Below, in pieces: positions 39,188 through 48,083 of a DNA stretch of 64,000 nt; position 1 is the first letter of the stretch; the number at the start of each line of letters is the position of its first letter. Both the position numbers and the translations under genes were made by a program. Source of the DNA: Aureococcus anophagefferens (lineage: Eukaryota; Sar; Pelagophyceae; Pelagomonadales; Pelagomonadaceae); contig NW_008705576.1 of NCBI RefSeq assembly GCF_000186865.1, positions 350,478 through 414,477 on the forward strand, in the 5' to 3' direction. The notes under the pieces are model-generated. The model saw nothing but the letters and a program-made list of their open reading frames with translations, was not told the origin of the DNA and ran no database searches.

Positions 39188-40153
39188 ATGCGCGCGCTCG
39201 CGAGGCGCTGCGCGGCGCTGCTCGTTTTGAAGCGCGGCCTCGCGCTCTCGCCGCGCACGCTCATCACCTTCGACGTCGATTCGACCCTCGTCAAGGGTAG
39301 CAGCGCCCAGGCCGAGGCGTCGGCGCACGCGCGGTCCTTCGCCGTCGCCACGGGCGCCGTCTTCGGCGACGGCGCGCCGACGGGCCTGCCCGCGGCGGTC
39401 CTGGACGCGGCGGAGTACCACGGCAGCACCGACGGGCTCATCGCGCTGCGCCTCGCCAGGAAGGCGCTCGGCGTCGCGCCGGCGGACGCCGCGCCGCGGC
39501 TGCCGGAGGTCTTCGCGGCCATGTACGACTCCGTGGCGGGCGTCGACGACGAGGCCTTCGCCGTGGGCATCGAGCCGCTGCCCGGCGTCGTCGTGACCCT
39601 GACGGCGCTCGCGTCCGACCCGCGCGTCGTCTGCGGCCTCGTGACGGGCAACGTCGAGGCCATCGCGCGGAAGAAGATGCGGGCGACGGGCCTCCTCGCG
39701 CTCGGCGCGCTGGCGCCCCCGGACCCGGAGCAGGTCGCCGGCGGCGGCCTCGCGGCGGCCGAGGCCGAGTCGGCGTTCCTCGGCGGCTTCGGCAGCGACT
39801 TCTGCTCGGGCGACATCGACGACGCCGACCGGAACCACCTCGACCGCGGCGAGCAGATCGCCATCGCCTGGCGCCGCGCGCGGCGGGCGCACCCGAGCCT
39901 CGAGCGCCTCGTCCACGTCGGCGACGCGCCCGCGGACGTCCTCGCGGCCAGGGCCTGCGCGCTCGAGGGGCTGCTCGACGGCGACGACGGGCCGGGCGTC
40001 GTCGGCTGCGTCGCGGTCGGCACGGGCAAATACGCGCCGGAGCATCTGGCGGACCTCGCGGGCGACGCCGTCGACGGCGTCTGGGACCCCGTCGTGCTGG
40101 CGGACGGCCTCGCGGACCTTCGCTTCCTCGCGGTCGCACGCCGAGGGATCTAA
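39188..40153 (+). CDS. HAD-superfamily hydrolase (phosphatase-like)
   Basis: 321 residues. HAD motif I is ITFDVDSTLVKG, with the nucleophile Asp and the acid/base Asp two residues later. Motif II is GLVTGNVEAI. Motif III is probably the Lys/Arg of ARKKMRATG. Motif IV is VHVGDAPADVLAA. A helical cap lies between motifs I and II. The N-terminus (MRALARRCAALLVLKRGLAL) is basic and hydrophobic and could be a mitochondrial or plastid presequence. Resembles phosphoglycolate phosphatase-type enzymes; substrate unknown. Confidence 0.82.
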   Translation: MRALARRCAALLVLKRGLALSPRTLITFDVDSTLVKGSSAQAEASAHARSFAVATGAVFGDGAPTGLPAAVLDAAEYHGSTDGLIALRLARKALGVAPADAAPRLPEVFAAMYDSVAGVDDEAFAVGIEPLPGVVVTLTALASDPRVVCGLVTGNVEAIARKKMRATGLLALGALAPPDPEQVAGGGLAAAEAESAFLGGFGSDFCSGDIDDADRNHLDRGEQIAIAWRRARRAHPSLERLVHVGDAPADVLAARACALEGLLDGDDGPGVVGCVAVGTGKYAPEHLADLAGDAVDGVWDPVVLADGLADLRFLAVARRGI

Positions 40154-40157
40154 ACGC

Positions 40158-40339
40158 TTGCGCTTTTTTTGTTTGTTTCATGACGCCAACATAAAGTCCA
40201 AAGTCCACTGTTGAACATATGCGCTTTTTACAGGGCTGCACTGCAAGGCCCACAAGATTGCGCTTTTTTTATTTGTTTCATGACGCCAACACTGGCATCC
40301 GCTTTAACGCGGCATCTTGCACTGCAAGGCCCACAAGAT
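40158..40339. repeat. Interleaved direct repeats between genes
   Basis: A CGC-T7-rich unit with TTTGTTTCATGACGCCAAC occurs at about 40158 and 40258. A second unit, TGCACTGCAAGGCCCACAAG, occurs at 40237 and 40318. The two families overlap in a 290-base intergenic stretch. Confidence 0.75.
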
Positions 40340-40441
40340 GCAGCCGCGCCGAGGTGGCATCAGCTCGACCACCGCAGAGGCCGCCGTCGACGCCTAGCGC
40401 CGCCGCCAGGAGCGCCTCCAGGCCGAGAACCGCAGAGCGCC

Positions 40442-41461
40442 ATGCCGCTCGCGCTGCGCGCCGCGCTCGTCTTCGGCGCCGCGCTCGCCATGGCGCCGCG
40501 GTCCGCCGGCCCGCCGAAGCGGCCGAAGAGCGCGCCGCGCCGCATCACGAGCGACAGCGTCAAGACGACGGGGCTCTCGTTGAAGACGCAGCTGTCCCTC
40601 GTGCGCGCCGTCAAGAAGAAGGGCGACGCGCCCCCGCGGGAGCGGCGCAGGGTCAACAAGGCCGGCGCAGGGAAAAAGGCGGAGAACGTCACCGCCCCGC
40701 CGCCGGCGCTGTACGAGAAGACGTCGCTCTTCGTCGACGGTTATAATGCTATTTTTGGCGACAAAGACCTGGACGCAACGTCGCGGGGCCCCGGCGGCCT
40801 CGACGGCGCCCGCGAGCGCCTGATCCGCGGCTGCGACGTGCTCTGCGAGTCGCGGAACTGGGAGGGCACGGTGTGCTTCGACGCGCATTCCACGGACGAC
40901 GAGTTGACGGAGGAGCGCGTCTCTCCGCGCCTCACGGTCGTCTACACGGCGGAGCGGCAGACGGCCGACGCCTACCTCGAGGCCGCGGCGGCCGCGCGGA
41001 AGCCGCTCGGCGCCGGCGCGACGGTCGTCGCGTCGAACGACGGCATGGTCCGCCTCATGGCGACGGCCCAGCAGGCGTCGACGATGCGCGTCGACGCGCT
41101 CATGGACGCCGTCGCCGGCGCGGACCGGGCCCTGGCGAGCCGCATGGGCGCCATCCGCGCGGCGAACGCGCTGGGGGGGGGAGGCGACGGCGAGTACGAC
41201 GCGCTCCGGGATCTGGCGGACCGCCACGCGTCCGAGGAGGGGCGCGCGCGCGACGCGCGCGAGGGCGCCCTCCGCGCGGACGTGTCGGCGCTGCTGGCGC
41301 GCGTCGCGGCGGGCGACGGCGCCGCGCGCGCCGCGCTCGGCGACCTCGAGCGCGGCATGCGGCCGCGGGCGCGAAAAGCGTTCGACGGCGAGAAGCGGCT
41401 GCTGGGGCTGCTGGACCTGCTGCGGGACGGCTGGTGGGTCGACGACCTAAAAACGGATTAG
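40442..41461 (+). CDS. NYN/YacP-like PIN-fold ribonuclease
   Basis: 339 residues. A short hydrophobic start (MPLALRAALVFGAALAMAP) is followed by a basic stretch, as in an organelle presequence. The core has the YacP/Rae1 NYN motifs: LFVDGYNAIFGD with catalytic Asp, LDGARERLIRGCDVL, GTVCFDAHST and VVYTAERQTADAYLE, then ATVVASNDGMVR with a late Asp. Bacterial Rae1 cuts mRNA at the ribosome; a plastid RNA-decay role is inferred. A helical tail follows. Its stop codon overlaps the stop of the convergent myotubularin gene by four bases. Confidence 0.78.
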   Translation: MPLALRAALVFGAALAMAPRSAGPPKRPKSAPRRITSDSVKTTGLSLKTQLSLVRAVKKKGDAPPRERRRVNKAGAGKKAENVTAPPPALYEKTSLFVDGYNAIFGDKDLDATSRGPGGLDGARERLIRGCDVLCESRNWEGTVCFDAHSTDDELTEERVSPRLTVVYTAERQTADAYLEAAAAARKPLGAGATVVASNDGMVRLMATAQQASTMRVDALMDAVAGADRALASRMGAIRAANALGGGGDGEYDALRDLADRHASEEGRARDAREGALRADVSALLARVAAGDGAARAALGDLERGMRPRARKAFDGEKRLLGLLDLLRDGWWVDDLKTD

Positions 41462-44400
41462 TAGTACGTCGTCGGCGCCCGGGGCGGCATGGCCGTGTTG
41501 TCGAAGCGGCGGAAGTACGCGTCGAAGAAGACGACGTTCTTGGGCTGGAGGCTCGGGATGAGCGGCGGGCCCTCGTCCTCGTCGTAGGCGCCGTTGAGGA
41601 ATTTCGCCCGGTGCTCGTGGAAGTACCACCAGAGCGGCGCCGTCGCCGCGTGGATCTTCTTGCGGTCGCGCTTGACGAAGCAGTTGTCGAGGAACGTGCC
41701 GTAGCGGCACGCGAAGAGCTGGTCCAGCAGCGCCACGAGCAGGTCCGCCGTGAACTCGAAGCGCGCCGGGAACTGGTGGAGCAGCTGGACCATGGCGTCG
41801 GCGAAGAGCAGGAACACGGGCGACCGCTGGTCCTCGCCGCTCTCGTCCGTGTGGCCGCACCGCTCGTCGAACTTGTGCCCGAAATCGGCCCACTCCTTCT
41901 GCACCAGCGCCAGAAAGCCGTCCATGGTCCGGAACCGCGCCTCGAGCATGACCATGGCCAGCACGGTGATCTGGGGCGTGCGGTCCCAGCCGTCGGAGCA
42001 GTGCACGAGCACGGCGCACCGCTCGTAGTGCACGAGGTCGACGGTCTTCGCCGCGGACGCGAGGATCGCGTGGACCATGCTCAGCCACTTCGTCCCCTCG
42101 AGCTTCCCGAGCCAGGTCGCGCCGCCGTCGTAGGCGGTGTTGCCGCCGGAGCCGTCGCGGCAGAGCGCCTGGAGCGAACTGAGCGCGTCGCGCGCGGCGT
42201 GGATGTTCGCGATGTTGCCGTAGAACAGTTCCACGTTCTCGTAGTAGCGCGCGAGCTCCGTGCCGCCGCCCATGACCCGGTTGCCCTGGGCGGCGACCTT
42301 GGACCGCGCGTCGACGATGACCATGCGCTTGCCGTGGCACAATCGCCGGAGCTCGTCCAAGTAGCGCTCGTCGTCCGCGGACCGCTTGTTCTGCACGCCC
42401 GGCTTGGGCTGCGCGGACCGCGAGATCGTCGCGCCGTTGGTCGGGTCCGGGTGGGCCCAGACGACGGCGGGGAGCCGCCCCTTGGAGCGGTACGCGGCGA
42501 CGCGGCGGAGCTCGAGGTCCGACATCGACGCCGGGACCACCAGATCCGGCGGGTACGTGTCGCAGAGCGCCAGGTTGTTCTCGCCCTGGGTCACGAGGCG
42601 CAGACCCCGCCGCGGGTACTCGGCGATCACGTAGGGCCGTAGCACGTAGTCGACGTACTCGGTCACGAGCGTGTACGCGTGCATGCGCGGGAGCCGCGAA
42701 TTTCCGGGAAACTCCGCGCCCTCCGTCTCCGGCGCCTCCTCGTCGCTGTCGTCGCCCCAGGCGTTGTTCGTTCCCGCGGCGCGCACGCCGGCGAAGTGGG
42801 CCTTGGCGAAGGCGTCGGGGGCCTTGGAGAAGGCCAGCGCGTGCACCGCGCGCGCGACGCGCAGCGCGTCGCCGCCGAGGCGCTCCGCGACGGAGAACTT
42901 GCGCCGCTGGCCGTCCTTGCACGCAAAAGCCAGCGTGCTCGCGGCCCCCGGCAGCTGGCCGAGGTCGCAGCGCAGGAGCGCGCGACAGGGCATCTCCCAG
43001 TCGTCCGAGTCTTTTCGCGCGAACGACGGCCGGACGCCGACGCCGATGGGGTGGAAGACGACGCGGTAGGACGTCGCGTAGAGCTCGCCGGAGAGCGTCA
43101 TGCCCGACAGCGCGCCCGACCGCCGCGGGTCGTCGACGACCCAGTCCTGGTAGGAGCACGCGCACTTGCCGAAGACGACCTCGCCCGCGAGCAGCGGCAG
43201 CTCGTAGCCGTCGGCGGCCACGGGCGACGCCGGCAGCGGGTCGAGGCGCGCGGGCGCGCCGCCGGGCAGGTCGCCGTGGTGCGGCGGCGCCGGGTGGCCG
43301 CCCGCGACGGACGACACCGCGTCGCGCGCGGACGGGAACCTGTGTGGAATTCAACCGCTGGTTTGGGTGGTCCTGACCAAACTTCAGAATTCTCTAGCTC
43401 GGTCACATCGAAGTCGATTCGGCTGATTTTTGGACGAATCGATTGATCTCGTCGAGTTCTCGAAGCACAGCCAAAGAGTACGGCGCAATCAGTTCGATTA
43501 CGCGCACATTGAAGTCGGGTTGAAGATTTGATTTCCACACGGACGGGAACGGCTCGACGGCGGACGCGACGGCGGACACGAACTGCGACAGGTTGCTCTG
43601 CGACTTGGGCTTGGGTCCGCCGCCCGGGGGCGCATTGTTGGCCGCGGGCGGCGGCGGCGGCGCGTTGGCCCCGGCGGCGGCCGCGCGCTTCGCGCGGTCC
43701 TCCGCGGCGTCGGCCGCGAGCTCGTGCGCCGACGCGTTGCGGAAGGCGACGAGCACGGGCCGCCCGACGGCCTTGAGGATCGTCACGGCGTCCGCGAGCG
43801 TCGCGCCGCGCGGCAGCGCCCGCCCGTTGACGGCGAGGAGCGTGTCGCCCACGCGCGGCTTCGGCGCCGCGACACGCTCCGCCGACGAAAAGTTCGAGAT
43901 GACGAGCCCCCGGGCCTTCCGCGTGAGGAGGATGCCCAGCGGGCCCGGCCCGAAGGACACGACGTCGACGCCGACCTCCGCGGCGGCGCAGTGCGGGTCC
44001 AGCACGTGGGCCGCGAGCTCCACCAAGTTGCGCTCGCCGCGGACGCACGACGCCTCCAATATCGCCGCGTACAACCGCCGCATGTCCGCGTCGTCGTCGA
44101 TCTGGAACGCGAGGAGCGGCGCCCGGCAGCGCACGAGCAGCACGCAGAGCGCCGCGGCGGCCATGCCCTCGGGCCGCTCCTCCTCGAGGAGCGCGCGCCA
44201 GACGCCCGCGGCGTCCGACTCTGGAAGCGCCGAAGCGAACAGCGAGTCGAAGAACGCGGCGCGCAGCACGCCCCGGTCCACGGCGCCGACGGCGCCGACG
44301 AGCTCGGGGTCGACGCGCGGGAGCAGCTCGCCGAGGCACCGGTCGAAGAGCCCGTCCTGGCCGCCCGCGAGGCCCTGGAGCCGCCGCGTCGCGGACCGGA

Positions 44401-45171
44401 GCATCGCCTGGGCAGGACAAGAGAGATTCAACGTCGCTTCAACGTGAGTGTTCCGCGCGCGCGCGTTCCGGGGAAAGCATTCACGCTTCGAGACCGTTCC
44501 AAGAGATGATCGCTCGTCCAAAAATCAGCCGAAACGAGTGGAAAACGGCCGAGAAAGGAGCCTTTGAAGTTGGGAATTTCGCTCTCTTGTCCTGCCCGGA
44601 GCATCGCCAGCGCCTGGCTCTCGCAGCTCGGCCGCCCCGCCTCCAGCGCCCGGCGCGCCGCGGACCCCGGCGGCGCCGCGAGGCACAGGGCCAGCGCGGC
44701 GACGGCCAGCGCGTCCTCGAAGCCGTCGGCGTCGTACGCGCCCGCGACGGCGCGCGCGGCCGCGCGGCCGCCCGCGGTGCCCGCGAGCGCGCCGAGCGCG
44801 CTGCCGGGCCGCGCGCCGTCGAAGCGCGCGGCGCTCTCGTCGTCCTCGCCGCAGGGCACGACGTCGACGAGGTCCGCGCCCGCGACGCCCAGCAGGTCGA
44901 GCCACTGCGTCGCGAGCGCGTCGGGCGCCGGCGCGGCGGCCGGCGGCGCCGCCGGCGGCGGCGCCGCGGCGGCCGGGGCGGCCTCGTCGTCGGAGCTGTC
45001 GCCCATGAGCCGCGTCCCGCCGCCCAGCGCCTTGCGCAGCATCGTGTCCGGGCTCTCGACGCGCGGCGGCGGGGGCGGCGGCGTGCGCTTGGCCGACGGC
45101 GGCAGCGGCGGCGGCGGCGTCCGCACCTGGAACAGCGGGTCCGGGTCGTCCTCGAGGCTGATGTCCTCCAT
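41458..45171 (-). CDS. PDZ-myotubularin phosphoinositide 3-phosphatase
   Basis: 1,108 residues from exons 45171-44596, 44407-43539 and 43339-41458, joined across introner elements 5 and 4. The Pro-rich N-terminus is followed by helical repeats, a TBC-like stretch (LPESDAAGVWRALLEEE), a PDZ domain (FGPGPLGILLTRKARG, GDTLLAVNGRALP), a PH-GRAM region (SGELYATSYRVVF) and a myotubularin phosphatase. The active site HCSDGWDR (~928-935) keeps the CX5R loop with Asp, so catalysis is expected: removal of the 3-phosphate from PI3P and PI(3,5)P2 on endosomal membranes. PDZ on myotubularin is unusual, as PDZ-binding tails are more common. Divergent from the gene at 45348. Confidence 0.9.
43340..43542 (-). 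mobile_element. Introner element 4 (family A), intron 43538-43340 of the minus-strand gene
   Basis: 203 bp. Read on the host strand it begins CCGTGTGGAAATC (CTGT changed to CCGT) and ends GAATTCCACACAG. Target duplication GTTCCCGT on both sides. Splicing after CCGT gives ...FPSV-FPSARD in frame. Closely similar to element 3 but in the other orientation relative to transcription. Confidence 0.92.
44408..44599 (-). mobile_element. Introner element 5 (family B), intron 44595-44408 with GC donor
   Basis: 192 bp. On the host strand it begins CCGGGCAGGACAAGAGAG and ends CTCTCTTGTCCTGCCCAG. Target duplication GCGATGCT on both sides. The only frame-keeping splice is CCGG|GCAGGA to CCCAG|, a GC-AG intron, giving ...AMLR-AMLRSA. 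Confidence 0.9.
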
Positions 45172-45347
45172 GGTGTTTTTCCTTGCTGTGGCGGCGCCGA
45201 CGGGCGCGTCGCCGGCACGGGCGCTGCTGCGGCGCGACGGCGACGTGCGTCTCGCAGAGCCTCACGATTCGCGTCTTGCCGCAGAGAGCGGTGCGTCCGA
45301 CGCCAGTGGCACCGCCGCGCCGGCGCGCACCGAGCGCCGCGTCGACG

Positions 45348-46958
45348 ATGTCGGAGCTGCTCCGCCGGCACACGTCGACGCGCATGGTGGCGACGACGCT
45401 GGACAGCCTCGAGCGCACGTCGCGCGACGCGGCGCAGGCCGCGGAGAAGGCTCTGGACGCCGTCATCGAGGAGGCCGGCGCGCTCACCTTCTTCGGCCTG
45501 ACGCAGGTGTCGGACAGCGCCGCGCGCAAGTTCGTCGAGTTCGGGCTGTGGACGCGCGGCCACGGCGGCTTCCCGGCGACGTTCGGCCGCAAGGTCGTCG
45601 TCTACGGGGCTTTGGGAGCGCTCGGCGCGTCGCTGCTGTATCGCCTCGGCGCCGTCGACGGCGCGCTGCGGCGATTGGCCGAGCGCGCGTGCAGCGACGC
45701 CCTGGGCACGCGGGTGACGATCCGGTCCCTGTGCTGCGCGCTGGCGCGCGGCGAGGTCACGGTCCGCGGGCTCCGGGTCGACGCGTGGCCGCGCGGCGAC
45801 GACGACGCGGCGCCGCCGCCGGGCCCCGCGCTGAGCGTCGGGTCGTTCACGGTCGGCTGGAGCTCGTCGCTGGTCGCGCGCGCCTTCCGGCGGCGCGACG
45901 AGGCCGCGGCGCCGTTCCGTCTGGACGCGCTCGAGGTCGAGGCCGTCGACCTGCGCCTGCACCGCGAGGCCGACGGCGCGCTGAACTGGGCGTCGGCCCA
46001 CGCGGCCGTGCGCGCGCGGCGCGCGTCGTCCCACGTGCTCGAGCTCCACACGACGTCGAGCTCCGAGGAGACGTCCGACGACGACGCGCCGCCCGTGTCG
46101 CGGTTCCTGCTTCCTTTGGAGGACTCGTCGTCCGAGGGCGAGCCGAGCGACGCGGAGACGAAGAGCCCGCGGCCCGGCGCCTACGGCGCGCGCTGGTGGC
46201 GCAAGCGCGACGTCGACCGCATCGCCCAGGCCTGCGGCGCGTCCTACGCGGCGACGAAGAAGGCGTTGGAGCGCACGGCGCGCCGCGTCGCGCCGCCCGA
46301 CGGCGCGGTCCGCGAGGCGACGCGCGCGCTGCGCCGCGCCAAGGCCCGGGCCGTGGCCCGGGCCGACGCCTTCGAGCGCTGGGCCTGCGACCACGCCAAG
46401 GACGTGCTCCGCCACGTCGTCGTGAATCTGGCGCACAACCTGTCCGCGAGGGCGCACCACCCCGTGCCCCGGGCGGCGCCCGCGTCCGACGACGACGAGC
46501 CGCCGCCGGCCGCCGACGCGGCGCCGGAGCCGGACCGCGCGCTCTTCGTCGTCGGGTCCATCGGCGTGCGCGACTTCACGCTCGAGCTCTACGACTGCCC
46601 CGTGACGCTGGACCGGTGCTTCGTCGGCGAGGCGGACCTCGTCCTGGACGACGCGATCCTCGAGCAGTACGGCGCGCGGCCGCGGGGCGACTGCCGCGCG
46701 TTCACGGCGCCGGAGATCGGCCTCGCCTTCGCGGAGAAGCTCATCGAGACGCTGCTCGTGGACCACCCGACGCTCGCGCTGAACCTCGCGGCGGCCCTGA
46801 GCCGGGACCTCGTCGCGCGGAAGTCGAACGCGTCCCGGCCGCTCAAGCGGCGCTTCCTCGCGCACCGCCGCGCGGCGAAGAAGCGCAAGAAGCGCGAGGC
46901 CGCGGACGCCGGCGGGGACGCGCCCAAGGGGTGGCTCGCCTGGCTGCGGGGCGCCTAG
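45348..46958 (+). CDS. AsmA/bridge-like protein N-terminal-type domain
   Basis: 536 residues. An amphipathic N-terminus is followed by a hydrophobic segment (VVVYGALGALGASLLYRLG) and then LAERACSDALGTRVTIRSLCCALARGEVTVRGLRVDAWP. That is the pattern that opens AsmA/TamB and bridge-like lipid-transfer proteins, where a membrane anchor precedes the first repeat of a beta-groove. Acidic Ser/Asp/Glu linkers and basic helices follow, with a second beta-rich segment (FVVGSIGVRDFTLELYDCPV). A lipid-handling role is inferred and weak. The start could be the upstream in-frame codon but MSELLRRH fits best. Confidence 0.55.
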   Translation: MSELLRRHTSTRMVATTLDSLERTSRDAAQAAEKALDAVIEEAGALTFFGLTQVSDSAARKFVEFGLWTRGHGGFPATFGRKVVVYGALGALGASLLYRLGAVDGALRRLAERACSDALGTRVTIRSLCCALARGEVTVRGLRVDAWPRGDDDAAPPPGPALSVGSFTVGWSSSLVARAFRRRDEAAAPFRLDALEVEAVDLRLHREADGALNWASAHAAVRARRASSHVLELHTTSSSEETSDDDAPPVSRFLLPLEDSSSEGEPSDAETKSPRPGAYGARWWRKRDVDRIAQACGASYAATKKALERTARRVAPPDGAVREATRALRRAKARAVARADAFERWACDHAKDVLRHVVVNLAHNLSARAHHPVPRAAPASDDDEPPPAADAAPEPDRALFVVGSIGVRDFTLELYDCPVTLDRCFVGEADLVLDDAILEQYGARPRGDCRAFTAPEIGLAFAEKLIETLLVDHPTLALNLAAALSRDLVARKSNASRPLKRRFLAHRRAAKKRKKREAADAGGDAPKGWLAWLRGA

Positions 46959-47011
46959 GCCGCCGGTGCTAACGCGCTCTTACGCGGGGCGTCCTCCGCG
47001 CCGCCTCCCGT

Positions 47012-47929
47012 CTAGCAGGTCCCGCGCTCGGGCTCGACGAAGACGAGGTCGCCCCGCTTCGTGCGGCCGTGGTCGACGTAGGCCGCGCGGTGGGAGCTCT
47101 CCCACTCGCCCATGCCGTGGTCGCCGGAGGGCCCGCCGTGGATGCCCGGGTCGGGCCGCACGGTGACGGCCACCTTCTCGACGTACTCGTCGGCGTACTC
47201 CGTGGCGCGCCAGGGCGCGCCGGGCAGCTTGTCCGGGAAGTCGCAGCCCCAGCTGCCGCGCTTGGGCTCGTCGACCTTGGGCCCAAGGAAGTGCGCGGCG
47301 TACGTCGACCGGTACTCCTGCGTCCACGGCCGCGGGATCTCGCGGACGTCCTCGCCGGGGTGGGGCTTGGCGTTCCGGGGGTGGGCGACGTAGTCGCACT
47401 CGTAGGTCGTCTTGCCCGTGAGGCAGCCGTCGGGCGCGCGGTCGGGGACCTCGGAGGGCAGCGCGTCGCGCGGCGGCAGCGCCTTCGGCGTGAAGTGCGA
47501 CCGGTACGTCGTGCGGTAGCACCAGGCGCTCATGTCCGGCAGGGGCTCGCCCTCGAGCTCCAAATCGCCCGCCGGGCCCCGGGGGGCGCGCGCGGGGTGC
47601 GCGACGTAGTCGCGCCGGTAGACCGTCAACCCGTCGAAGATGGAGCCGAGCTCCTTCAGCGAGAGCCGGCGCCCGGCGGGGTCCACGAGGATGATGACGT
47701 CGCGGTCGCGGACGATGCCGTACTGGGCCTCGTTCGTGATGCGCACGTTCGGCGACGACGCCGGGATGTGCCCGTCGGCGCCGGAGTCGAGGTACATCTC
47801 GCAGTAGCAGCCCATGGCCTGGTGGCAGCGCCGCTGGAGCTCGCCGAACGTCGCCGGCAGGGCCATGGCCTCGCGCCGCGCCGCGTCGCCGTAGACCATC
47901 TTCGGGACCTTCCCGTGCATCGACGACAT
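47012..47929 (-). CDS. Tyr-repeat protein with PB1-like N-terminus, unrecognised
   Basis: 305 residues. The first ~100 residues contain ATFGELQRRC and VRDRDVIILVDPAG, which look like a small ubiquitin/PB1-type fold. The rest has about six units with spaced aromatic residues: YRRDYVAHP, YRTTYRSHF, YECDYVAHP, YRSTYAAHF, YADEYVEK and HRAAYVDH. Such Y-x-x-x-[YF]-x-x-H units resemble those of microtubule-associated SAXO/MN-repeat proteins; that link is an inference. Start MSSMHGKVPKM. Divergent from the U-box gene. Confidence 0.55.
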   Translation of the reverse strand: MSSMHGKVPKMVYGDAARREAMALPATFGELQRRCHQAMGCYCEMYLDSGADGHIPASSPNVRITNEAQYGIVRDRDVIILVDPAGRRLSLKELGSIFDGLTVYRRDYVAHPARAPRGPAGDLELEGEPLPDMSAWCYRTTYRSHFTPKALPPRDALPSEVPDRAPDGCLTGKTTYECDYVAHPRNAKPHPGEDVREIPRPWTQEYRSTYAAHFLGPKVDEPKRGSWGCDFPDKLPGAPWRATEYADEYVEKVAVTVRPDPGIHGGPSGDHGMGEWESSHRAAYVDHGRTKRGDLVFVEPERGTC

Positions 47930-48083
47930 GGCGGACGACGACGATAGGCCGTGCCGTGCCCCGCAATGATGAAACGGCGCTGCGCTGCCGAGGCACATTG
48001 AGGTTCATATATTCCGCGACGGTGCTGCCACAAAACATCGGGGTCAAGCCGCTACGCGCGCCGCGCCGCAGCGGCGGGAGACC

